From NCBI RefSeq assembly GCF_003265705.1, contig NW_020312785.1:128311024-128375023 (forward strand): a stretch of 64,000 nt of DNA, read 5' to 3'. The translations under genes were made by a program, and so were the position numbers. How positions within the stretch are numbered: the stretch's first letter is position 1; each line of letters starts with the position of its first letter. Of this stretch, positions 54,411 through 64,000 are shown in pieces. The notes beneath the pieces were generated by a model. The model ran no database searches, was not told the DNA's origin, and saw nothing but the letters and a program-made list of their open reading frames with translations. Origin of the DNA: Callorhinus ursinus (Eukaryota > Chordata > Mammalia > Carnivora > Otariidae).

Positions 54411-56366
54411 TAATGCAGTTTGACATTTCCAAACACTCATCACCACCTGTCCCCAAACACACACGTACTGTAGGAACTAAACTGGACTTAAAAGAAAAGG
54501 AATCAAAATGTATTTGTGCCTCGAAGAGTTTGCCAAACACTTATCCTCAAGGATCCAAATATATGCTGCATTTTTCTGCTTAGGAGAGCAATTTCCTAAG
54601 AAACTTAGGATTTCATATGAAAATCTCTTCATTTGTTCTGACTGGCTCAGTCTGAGCAGGCATCATGGTGACCCTGTCTAACATAAAAGCGGGGAAATCC
54701 CACACAGCTCAGGGACCCCTGGCTCCAGGGTAAAAGAGAGACTGGAGCCACAGAGACACACTGACCAGGGTCCAAAAGTTCTACTGCTGTTTCTCTCAGG
54801 TGACTTCTCATTTTTCCTTTGTTTTTACATGACCTGCATCTATTTGCAACTACTGCTCCCGGCACACACTCGCCAAGGTGGATGTTTCTGCAAGCTTCTG
54901 ACACAGTTTCTACTGTCCCCCTCAATAACAGGGCTCTTCGTGGCAAAGGCTTTATTTAAATAAATTTGCTAACACCTTCACGCACAAAGATCATCTTGCT
55001 CTCTCAGGAAGAGAATGAAGCTCTGAGTTCCAGGCAGTGGCTTATAAATTTTTTTAACCCCAACACAGAGTCAGAAAAGCATTTTGTATCACAACCTAGG
55101 ACACAAAACACGTATAAAACAAGAGTTACCTAACTCTGTGCCATGCGTTCTAATATTTTCTATTCTGATTTATTTTTTAAGCCACCGGTCAGAATTAATT
55201 TGATTTGATGACACAGTAATGCATAGGGATGAGTGGTCTGAAAAAGCACTACCTAAGGGCCAATTATCAATTAATATTGAAAGAGTGTGGCCGTGGACCA
55301 AGTGCCCCAAAACTGTGTTATCAACATTAGAAGAAAAGCCTGGATCCCCCAAAACCTATAAATAACATAACCATTTTCTAAGAATGGAACTAATAAGATT
55401 TAATATATAATGGATGAGATTAGCTAAATGTAGAAATCAATTCAAGAAAATGTAGGGCTGCGGGGATTTGAAAGTCCAATCAAGGTGTCCAGGAAGTGCA
55501 GTGTGACAGACATCTTACTGTGTTATACTTCTAATAGGAAAATTTGAGACCACACAGTTTTATTTTGCCTTGTCTGAGGAAATCCTGTTGATAGCAGGAA
55601 CTGACTATATGGGTCTTATAAGTGGGAAGTCAAAATACAAGGACTTTCGTAGTGGGTCCCCCATCCAGGGCGCCTGAACACAAATATCCAGTCTGCTTGA
55701 CAGCTTAGGGACTAGAGGGAAGTGCATGGAGCATCAGGCTCACAGCTCAATGACCCCTATCCCCTTTCTCTTCATTTGGATCCACTACACAACTTGTGAT
55801 TTAAACATTAGTTCCCCAAACATGTTTTCCTAAAATGATAAGAACACACTACCCAGCTAATATGAATATCTCCTCTGCTTGCCAGGTATATTTTTCATTG
55901 TAAGTTAATAGATCAGGATCTTGATGAATATATCAGTCTTGTGGGTTCGGTTATATGATCCTTTCTGTGCTGGATGAAATATCAAGGTCGTGCAAGGCAA
56001 AGAACCAGATCTAGCACAGAGCAGCGTGCTGGGATGATAGCATTCGGAAGAGAGCTTGCCTGGGTAGCCAGCCAGTCTCCCTCAAAGAAATCCCTCTCTC
56101 AACTCTATCACTCTACCTATAACAAGTTATTCAGAGGTTGATAAATGACAAACCAAATAATAACATATTGGTTTTGTAGACACAGGCATTGACTTAGCAT
56201 TCCTTTAGCCAGCTGGAGCAAAGGAATATTATTGAAACCCTGTCAAATTTGCTTTCCCACACCAGGGCTGTGTGTGGTCCAAATTTCCACAGACTGTTAA
56301 TATTTTTAAGAGAAGACTAAACAATTTGTGTCATGGGTTCTGGTGGACCATATCATTCCTTAGCAT
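54411..56366. other. Unique sequence, nothing recognised
   Basis: Nearly 2 kb with no confident repeat or exon. The 99-residue minus frame at 54,647-54,946 has cysteine- and arginine-rich composition but no domain I recognise and no splice sites. Confidence 0.45.
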
Positions 56367-56383
56367 TTAAAATCATCTGCTGG

Positions 56384-56587
56384 GGGCGCCTGGGTGGCTC
56401 AATCGTTAAGCATCTGCCTTCGGCTCAGGTCATGATCCCAGGGTCCTGGGATCGAGCCCCGCATTGGGCTCCCTGCTCCGCGGGAAGCCTGCTTCTCCCT
56501 CTCCCACTCCCCCTGCTTGTGTTCCCTCTCTCACTGTGTCTCTCTCCCTAGAATAAATAAATAAAAATTTTTAAAAATAAAATAAAA
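56384..56587 (+). mobile_element. SINEC, near consensus
   Basis: Head 'gggcgcctgggtggctcaatcg', B-box region 'gggatcgagcccc', A-rich tail. A perfect 16-bp duplication 'taaaatcatctgctgg' at 56,368-56,383 and 56,588-56,603. Confidence 0.97.
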
Positions 56588-56639
56588 TAAAATCATCTGC
56601 TGGGTCTGGCTTTTCTATGCTCCTCAGTGTCATGCTTTC

Positions 56640-57600
56640 ACTCCAAACATGTTTTGTGAACACCCACGTTCAGCGGTCACAAAAAGAATAAAGGCTCGAC
56701 CCTCAAGGAAGTCAAAGACTGGAACGGAAGAATAATGATAAATCAGTGTGAGAGAAGGGTGATGTGGCTGGGGCTTCGTCGGCCTCACTATGTCTGCCAT
56801 TTTCAATTTTCAGAGTCTGTGTTGACCGTAATCTTGCTGCTTATGTGTACCTGTGCTTATAACCAATCCTTGGCACCCAGCCTCCTGGACAGAAATAAAA
56901 CTGGATTGTCGGGTATATTTTGGAAGTGTGTCAGAATTGGTGAACGGAAGAGTCCTTATGTTGCAGTATGCTGTATAGTGATGGCCTTCAGCTCCTCTTC
57001 ATACAGTAGTTTGGAAGAATATCAGAATTTAATTGCCATCAGATTTCAGTATGAAAAAAGGACTTATTTACAGAAAATAATGGAATGAATGGTTAATCCT
57101 TTAATGTCTGAACTTTGAGATAAATTTCCAGCTGCTATTCTCTGTTTTTATTATTGGACCAAGGTTCTATATAAATAGCATGTAACCATTTAATACTCAA
57201 AAGTTTAATATGCCTGTAACAATCAATGTCAGTACAGTCACTACAATATTACATTCTGCAAATGTTATTCTGTTATGTCAGATACCAGTTTTCAGTGAGG
57301 TATCTCTAAGGCACATAATAGAAAACAAAATTGGTAAATGACCCAAGTTTCTTTCACTGTGGTTTGGGAATGATAAATCCTTATAGAATGAGGAAAAAAA
57401 TAAATAAATCAGTGTGAGAAATAGTGTTATATGCACTACAGAGTCATGGCATCATATAAGAGCAACTCAAGAGAGGAAAGTGAAAGATTTCACAGGGAGA
57501 CGTTTGAGGTGAATGTGAGGGAGATTTGGAGATAAAGAGGCAGACCAGTGGAGAGTCTAGGAAGAGAGAACATGCACGGGAGTTTGGACTGGCTTGATTA
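56640..57600 (-). repeat. L2-like element split by a retrocopy
   Basis: 'ttttgtgaacacccacgttcagcggtcacaaaaagaataaaggctcgaccctcaaggaag' left of the TMEM167A copy and 'aatagtgttatatgcactacagagtcatgg..gagattt' right of it fit a diverged antisense L2-type repeat. Confidence 0.45.
56754..57403 (+). pseudogene. TMEM167A: Processed pseudogene of TMEM167A (kish-A)
   Basis: Intronless copy of the mRNA for kish-A, a 72-residue two-helix membrane protein of the early secretory pathway. ATG at 56,790 opens [10 protein letters not shown], then a 2-bp insertion near 56,820 shifts the frame. In the new frame [32 protein letters not shown] and [18 protein letters not shown] are readable. A 1-bp deletion near 56,992 hides the original TAG (57,007-57,009). 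The 3' UTR runs to an A-rich tail at about 57,394. A perfect 16-bp duplication 'ataaatcagtgtgaga' (56,738-56,753 and 57,404-57,419) proves a retrotransposed copy. Low divergence suggests fairly recent origin. The 117-residue frame spanning it is not functional. Confidence 0.96.
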
Positions 57601-57603
57601 TAA

Positions 57604-58446
57604 TGGCTCCCATGAGTTTAAAGAGGACATTTTTGCTGTTGCAGATTTGTTTTATTTTTAAGGAGAAAGTATAACCAACAGAATTTCACTTTTTAGACGA
57701 CTCTGGCAGAAATTGAGTGTGGGCTGGGATAAGTAGCAATAGTAGACACAAAGTCTAATAAGCTTACTTAGTATGTCCAACACTAGATTTGTTGGGGGGG
57801 TATCCAGAAACTGACCCACACACTCAAGACTATTAGACGAGTTTTGTCTTATTTTCTTACAGAAATGGAATTAAAGCTTATGTGAACTCTCGCCACAAGA
57901 AATATAGTTTTCATGGTGATCTGTATCGTTTTCCTTCTTTTTCCAAAGCCATCCAAAACGATAGGAGAATCTTTTTCATAGGAAAGCACTCTCACCTTTA
58001 GGTAATTTTCCAAACACATTATTTGTCTCTTTTTATATAATCTTCAAATGTCTGTGTGAAAGGACACTCACTAGAAGTGGCAATGCCTGGCAACTTTCTG
58101 CTGCTTCCTAAATTATCACGCATAGGAGGACCAGTCTCTACAGATGTCTAATTCCCTTTTCTGGAGGAGTGAGGGCTTAGAGTGCCAAGGACCCGGCCAG
58201 CAGGGATGGGGGATGCCAGGTGCCCAGGGCTAACATCAGGTATCAGCTATGAGCAACGAAGATGTCAGGAAGGGCTGTGTATAGAACTGGGATGGCTGTC
58301 AAGTCCAAAACACATGCCAGAGGGGAAGGGTCCAGGTGTGTAGACAATAGGATGGAGGCAGGTAGAATGGTTCAAAGCCAGCACTGTGAGGAAAGATCTG
58401 GAATGAGTCCCGCACCAACCAATGAACAGTGGCAGTGACTCTTTCT
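57604..58446. other. Unique sequence
   Basis: Nothing recognised. Confidence 0.45.
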
Positions 58447-58835
58447 CCTAGTTTTTTTTGAGACAAAATTCATATACATCACTGTGTAAGCTTAAGGTGT
58501 ATAGCACAATGATTTCATTAACACATATTGTAAAATGATTACCATGAAAAGGTTAGTCAACCCCCATCATTTCATGTAGATGCAATAAAAAGAGAAAACA
58601 AAAATGGAAAAAAATTTCATTGTGATGAAAATTCTTAGTATTTACTCTCAACAACTTTTAAAATTTTTAGTATTTACTCTCAACAAGCTAGACATAAAAA
58701 AGGATACGTATATCTATCTATCTATCTATATCATACAGCAGTGTTAACTATAGTCATCATGCTATATATTGCATGCCTAGAACTTACTTACCTCTTAACT
58801 GGTCTTTTGTACCCTTTGACCACCTTTCAATGGCA
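58447..58835 (-). mobile_element. L1M 3' UTR fragment
   Basis: 'tgagacaaaattcatatacatcactgtgtaagcttaaggtgtatagcacaatgatttcatt', 'tgtaaaatgattaccatgaaaaggttagtcaac' and 'ttaactatagtcatcatgctatatattgcatgcctagaacttacttacc' are antisense L1M 3' UTR. It contains an internal 20-bp duplication (58,635-58,654 and 58,667-58,686) and an (ATCT)n run at 58,713-58,732. Confidence 0.85.
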
Positions 58836-59061
58836 ATTATGGGATGCAGTGGCTAAAGACATATCCAGAAAGGACAGCGCATTGAAATTATTTTCCTCCC
58901 TCTTAGTTAAAAAGGATTAGTGGTTCTGCCAAATGCAGGTACTGAACATTACTTTATAAACTCTTATATGATATCAGAAATAAGCATAGCCAAGCAAATT
59001 TATTTCTAAAGTCAAAGTTCGAGAGGACCTGTGGGCAAAGAAAAATCATATTTTTCCTAAT

Positions 59062-59200
59062 ATAAGGGCAGAGGGAGAAGAAGAGAGAATCTTAATCAGA
59101 CTGAGCGCAGAGCCCAAAGCCCAATGCAGGCTCGAGCTCATGACCTTGAGATCACGACCAAGAGTCGGACACTTAACTGACTGCAACACCCAGGCGTCCT
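59062..59200 (-). mobile_element. SINEC, old and truncated
   Basis: Antisense body 'gcaggctcgagctcatgaccttgagatcacgacc' and head 'gactgcaacacccaggcgtcc'. The A-tail side is missing and there is no duplication. Confidence 0.88.
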
Positions 59201-60321
59201 GAGTTTCTTGTAATTTTTCATGAGTCACTGATCCTTATAAAGATAAACTGAGTAAAATAATGTTGATTTTGCTATGCTGTCAGAACATGCTCGAACTGCC
59301 AATTTTTGTTTAAGTTAGCCTCTATTTGTTTACATGTTTATGTTTGCCTCATTACCAGAAGAACCAGGTGACTTGTCCAGGGGAGCAAATACAAACTGTT
59401 GACACACCATCTTCCTAAACTACAGCATTAAGAAGTAGCATTGCCACATTTAAAATACATTTAAATAAAAATATGGATAGTTAAAAATAAATATATTTAT
59501 ATAAAATATATTTTAAATATATTTTAAAATAATGAGAAGGCAGCCACCTAACATAATGCTTTCATGGACACTACATGTGTCCAACTTCATGAAATACTAT
59601 CTTTCCACTTACACATTCAGAATGAAAATTATATAGTGTAGAATGTTGAAATTGGACGATTTCATTTATGTACTTAAAAGCCAGAAAAATCAATACAAAC
59701 AAAAGACCTCCCCAGAAGTTCCCTGATGACTACTTTACATAAGAGTAAACTCGGGAAATATAAATTACGTCATTGTTTTGCAGGAGTTTTAAGTGAAAAA
59801 GATACTGCTAATAAGTATCATAAGTTATTTTTTGTTTCAGTTCCACGTTGTTCCTTCTATGCTGCATTTCCTACTATTCCATGCATATGTCACCACACAT
59901 CCATTTAGCCACTGAGCTTGCACGGGGAGCATAACAGAATTACAGCCAGCTTAGGCTTCTGTGACTGACCGCACAATAGTGCTCTCTCCAGTGTCACTCG
60001 CAGAAGGGGCTTAAAGTGCTCTACAGGTTCAAAATAATGGTGAAAAGAAACGTATGAGCTTTTGAAAACACAGAAATAAGAAGGTAGTTTTTGTACCGTG
60101 CATAGTCTCATAGATGAGGCTATTTAAAAACCTACAAACATTACATTTTATTCAAGATTTGATTGATGTTTTAATATAAAAATACCTCCTCTCTATTTTT
60201 AGTTCATCAAAAGAGTATGGAAATTGAGATTTCATTTAAGTGCTGATGCTATTATAATATTACAATGATTACTTTTACCTGTATGGCGTACATAAGAAGG
60301 AAACGCTTACAAATACTTCCG
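59201..60321. other. Unique AT-rich sequence
   Basis: Contains an AT-rich low-complexity block at 59,450-59,532 ('aaatatatttatataaaatatatttt'). No gene recognised. Confidence 0.45.
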
Positions 60322-60332
60322 CTACACCAAGA

Positions 60333-60534
60333 CCTTTTTTTTTTTTAAGATTTTATTTATTTATTTATTTATTTGTCAGAGGGAGAGAGAGCACAAGCAG
60401 GGGGAATGGCAGGCAGCGGGAGAAGCAGGCTCCCCACTGAGCAAGGAGCCCGACGTGGGACTCGACCCCAGGACCCTGGGATCATGACCCGAGCCAAAGG
60501 CAGATGCTTAACCGACTGAGCCACCCAGGTGTCC
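60333..60534 (-). mobile_element. SINEC, minus strand
   Basis: T-rich (TTTA)n tail complement, 'ctcgaccccaggaccctgggatcatgacc' and 'ctgagccacccaggtgtcc'. A perfect 11-bp duplication 'ctacaccaaga' at 60,322-60,332 and 60,535-60,545. Confidence 0.96.
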
Positions 60535-60545
60535 CTACACCAAGA

Positions 60546-61194
60546 TTTTTAAAAGCTGCTTGAGATCACTGTAACCAGATTAGTGAGGTCATGTCAGTTA
60601 ATTATCAAAAGATTGAGGAGCAGATTAAAGAACTTTAAATAAAAGACCTGTTCTCTAGCACAAAATATCTAGTAAATTTAAGAAACATTAATAAGTGAAA
60701 AAGTTTCAAGTCACCAGTCCTTGTATCCATCAAAGAAAAACTTGAGATTACAGGAAACATTTTGCCATTCTTAGTAAACCTATGTTGGACAGAAGCTCAG
60801 CTTTATTATGACAAGATAAAGAATAATCATAAAATTAACTTAAATATTATGATAAATGACATATAAATATTTTCTACCCTTTCTTATCCTTTCTCAATAA
60901 AGGGCAATGACTTAAATTAGTGTTTTAAATTTTCTAAAGTCCTTGTATTAATGGTTTCTTTACTTAAAACTTTTATTAAGTGACATTGAAATTATTGCAA
61001 CTCTAATTTTAAACCAAGCAGAACGAAAGAATCTAGGACTTATAATGATTTATTTCTGCATTAGCAAAGATTTTTTTTCTTTAGTCATAATAATTCAATT
61101 GAAAGGGGCATAGTAAAGCAGCCATTCTTATCTTTTTTTGATGAGTGAATAAATTTGTATAACCTTTTGAAAAGGCAATTTGAATACATCAGGA
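60546..61194. other. Unique AT-rich sequence
   Basis: Nothing recognised. Confidence 0.45.
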
Positions 61195-61640
61195 GCCTTA
61201 TATTAGTTATCTATTGTTACATTAAAAAATTACCCGAAAAACAACAGACATTTTTATCTTACAGATTCTGTGGGTTGGGAATTCAGCAGTAGCTTATCTT
61301 GGTAGCTCCAGCCGGGTCTTTCATGAAGTTGAACTCAATATGTTGGCTAGGGCTGCATTCGTGTACAGGCTTGTCTGGGGCTATGGAGTGTGTTTCCAAA
61401 AGGACTCCCTTGCCTGCTGTGGAACAGAGGGACTGGAGTAGCCTGTTAGCAGATGTCCCCACATGGACCTCTCCACAGAGTTGCTTGACGACTATCCTCA
61501 CAACACATCAGTTGGCTTCCCCAGGGGCAAGTGTGCCAAGAGAAAGCAAGGAAGAAGTCACTGGCCGGTTACAACCTAGTCTCCAAAGACACACCCATCA
61601 CTTCTGCCTTAGTCTATGCATTAGAAGTCACTCTGAAACC
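61195..61640 (-). mobile_element. MLT1-like LTR, truncated
   Basis: 'attagttatctattgttacattaaaaaattacccgaaaaacaaca', 'tgggttgggaattcagcagtagcttatcttgg', 'gggtctttcatgaagttgaactcaatatgttggctagggctgcattc' and 'cacacccatcacttctgcc' are in inverted LTR order. The 121- and 72-residue frames are inside the repeat. Confidence 0.68.
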
Positions 61641-61838
61641 AAAAATACGTTATATGTTAATTAATTGAATTTAAATTTTTAAAATGTTAAAAAAGAAAAA
61701 AAGAAGTGAGCCACCAAGTTCATCTCATACTCAAGAGGAGGGGAATTAAGAACCATCTCTTGAAGAAATGAGTAATTAAGGAAATTTTAGACATATTTTA
61801 AACCACAACAAGTTCTAAAGTATTTTGGAAAGTTATCC

Positions 61839-61839
<1 letters not shown>

Positions 61840-61877
<38 letters not shown>
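61840..61877. repeat. (CA)19 microsatellite
   Basis: Longest uninterrupted CA run in the window, about 19 units, so likely polymorphic. Confidence 0.97.
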
Positions 61878-61879
<2 letters not shown>

Positions 61880-63029
61880 TTATGCTATTGTCATCGCAGT
61901 GGTATTTACAAAACAGAATTATAAAAACCTGCCATATTCCATGGTCAGGAAAATGTTGAGTAAAGCAAGATATGTACATGTTACATAACAACTTCAAATA
62001 ATGTTTTCCAAGAATATTTAGTAGCATATGCAAGGGCTTCTTAAATTATAACATTAAATGGGAAAAGCATTATGTGAAAAATATAAATAGAAAAATATTT
62101 AAAAGAAATAAATGAAAATGTTAAAACCAGTTGTCTTTGGGTATTAGAGTTGAATGTTAGTATTCTCCTCTCTCTAATTTTCAGTATTTCCACATAACGA
62201 AGCATCCAGTTTCCTCTATTCTCAGCTTACAGTGTACTTACATGCAGTCTGTATACAATGCTCTTTTAAAAACTTACAAGTATGCTTATTAAACACTTTC
62301 CTAACTTTTAACAGGAGAATTTCTTCAGGCTTTTAAAATTATCAAATTAGTGATTTTTTTCATTATAAAATCTCAATCTGAAAGACCTAGCAAAATAGAC
62401 ATTCCTGATCATTGCTGATAGTGGGGAGAATGCCTACCTCCCCCTCCACAAGGGATCTTGTTATGCTCAGGTGACGCTTAGAGCAGTGCTGGGACGAGAC
62501 AAGACATGTGCAATGAAGGGCATTTGGAGTCTAGGCCTTAGTACAAGCCAGGTGGATAGCTGACCCCAGACAGTGATTCCTGGGCTCACAGGTTGGAAGC
62601 AGGCCTCTGTACCAACACAGCTCATATGAACTCACACTGTGATTCATACATAGCCTTCTCTTAGCCACTCACCTGAGGATTATCCACAAAACAGATCTGC
62701 AAGGGGGCCTCTCTTATGAATGGGATTCAGGTCAGACCCACCCTCCCTTCTTCTGTTCCTTACGCTCAGCCTCCACCCACCCCATTCCATCCATCCATGT
62801 TCCCATTACAGACAATTGTAACACATACTGTATGCGCTCCACCCAGATCCCCAGGACTCCTCCTTACCACCCTGAGCATCCACCCCTCAGCCTCTGTGTG
62901 ATTTCTAAAAGCTGGTGCCTGCACCTTTCTTCAGTGATTTCCTTTGAGCTACTGGACTGCTCTGGCTGCCAACACAGACAGCTGAAAATGCTTGGGAGTT
63001 CATATCTGATCCACTGGTACCAAACCCTT
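61878..63029. other. Unique sequence
   Basis: No repeat or exon recognised. A short TCCA run lies near 62,788-62,800. Confidence 0.45.
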
Positions 63030-63076
63030 GCCCCCAACACACACATGCACAGCACATACACACACATACGCACAGA
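63030..63076. repeat. CA-rich simple repeat
   Basis: Imperfect CA units broken by TG and TAC. Confidence 0.85.
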
Positions 63077-63079
63077 ACA

Positions 63080-64000
63080 GTCCTAGCCAATGACTGATGG
63101 AAGTAAGAATATGAATGCCCAGCTCCCTTGTCTCAAGCCAGAACAATCGAGTTATAATTTATGCTTAGAGATTCTCTGGGGAACAGTTTGAGGCTGGAAC
63201 TTGGTCTGAAATATCACTGTATTGGTGTCTTTCCTTCCCTACCCTATTTTTCCATACTCTTTCCAATTCTCCTAGGAGCTCTTTCTTAATAGACCCTTTG
63301 CATAAATTCCTCTTTTCAAGGTCGGCATGTGGAGAACTGATGAAAAACCCAAAGGCTAAATAGGATTTAAGTGCCTGGAGATGGGGGGTGTTAAGGTCCT
63401 TCAATGTAAAGAGCAACCAACACAACAAAGAATTGCCTTGCCCAAAATGGCCATAGCACCCTGGCCAAGAAATGGGAGGGGAAGGCAGAGGAGAAAAAGA
63501 GAGAGAGAACTCAGTTCAGACCAAATCCAGACAAAGTCCAATGTTTAGATTTGGTTCAGGAGGAGTTAACTGATGATATTGAAAAGGAGTGGAGAGAGAA
63601 AGGTAGGGAGAAAACCAGGAGAAGTGGAAAACCAAGAAAGCTAAGCATTCCAAAAAGAAGGGGGTGTCAGCAGAGTTGGTGCTACTGAGGTCACATAAGG
63701 CAAGAATGGAGAACTGGCCACTGAGTTTGCTCCATGGAAGTCTCGGGTACCCCTGACAATTGTAATGTCTAAGGGGGGCCGTGAGGGTGGGGTCCGAGTA
63801 AGGAATGAGTAGCAAAAGGAAGAGGAGAAAGCTGGCATGTTTGGCCATGAATAGATGCGGAATAATAGGAGAGTGGTTTGAAAGGAATTTGGGACAAGTG
63901 GAAACTTTGTAAGAACATGTTTATATAGTGATAGGAAAGATGCAGTAGAGAAGGAGCAATAGATGGTGCATGAGAGAAAGGAGAAAACAGAAAGAACAGA
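63080..64000. other. Unique, purine-rich to the window edge
   Basis: Plus strand strongly A/G-biased at 63,470-63,510, 63,580-63,660 and 63,800-64,000, which yields stop-poor pyrimidine-side frames (110 residues at 63,516-63,848) with no other coding signs. No repeat family recognised. Confidence 0.4.

Noticed and set aside
1248..60534. SINE heads as functional tRNA-Lys genes
   Set aside because: They retain A- and B-box-like promoter parts but not a foldable mature tRNA, and carry CT-rich bodies with A-tails typical of SINEs.
1..64000. CRISPR arrays, operons, phage, toxin-antitoxin or other prokaryotic systems
   Set aside because: The window is mammalian nuclear DNA. The repeated 'cctgggtggctcag' elements are dispersed SINEs in both orientations with individual target-site duplications, not a regular array.

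Overview
The window is repeat-dense, essentially non-coding nuclear DNA from a carnivoran mammal. The main diagnostic is about 20 copies of the carnivore-specific tRNA-Lys-derived SINE (SINEC/Can-SINE: a 'cctgggtggctcag' head, a Pol III A box and B box, a CT-rich stretch, and a tail of AATAAATAAAATCTT type). Carnivore-type LINE-1 copies with a characteristic G-rich 3' UTR accompany them. The SINE variants (short 'cagtcgttaagcg' form, 'ccccctgcttgtgtt' body) suggest an arctoid such as a bear, panda or pinniped. That species inference comes from memory of repeat families and was not checked. Family names for ancient repeats (MLT1-type, L2, MIR, MER5A, MER20, L1M) are likewise pattern recognition, not database output.

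Layout. 0-2.3 kb: a young L1 3' end abutting an old L1M, which a SINE splits. 2.3-9 kb: mostly unique sequence with an ancient amniote LINE fossil (4.6-5.3 kb), SINEs, a MIR, and the best exon-like signal in the window (5,594-5,702, minus). 9-16 kb: SINEs, a 5'-truncated L1, MIR/L2, a diverged local duplication (9.7 and 11.2 kb) and a doubled LTR. 16.7-20.3 kb: a minus-strand L1 that keeps its 5' UTR and 3' end but lacks its middle, leaving an ORF1-ORF2 fusion. 20.4-31 kb: LTRs, MIR, L2, MER20, MER5A, a perfect 42-bp hairpin (21.45 kb) and a composite two-SINE insertion inside one target-site duplication (22.3 kb). 31-44 kb: SINEs, L2, a twin-primed inverted L1 (34.5-35.8 kb), LTR and L1M fragments, and possible conserved non-coding blocks. 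44.6-46.5 kb: MIRs and a near full-length processed pseudogene of RPSA. 48.5-50.4 kb: a retrotransposon cluster with a SINE-L1 chimera. 50.5-64 kb: L2, MIR, L1M, LTR, SINEs, a processed pseudogene of TMEM167A, microsatellites, and unique sequence.

I found no intact protein-coding gene, tRNA, rRNA, CRISPR array or bacterial-type system. Genes do not work together here: the structure is best read as layered retrotransposition into intronic or intergenic DNA. Both recognised genes (RPSA, TMEM167A) are dead retrocopies carried by L1 machinery, each with a target-site duplication. The unusual content is a set of chimeric, internally deleted or inverted retroelements, one hairpin and one unassigned exon candidate.
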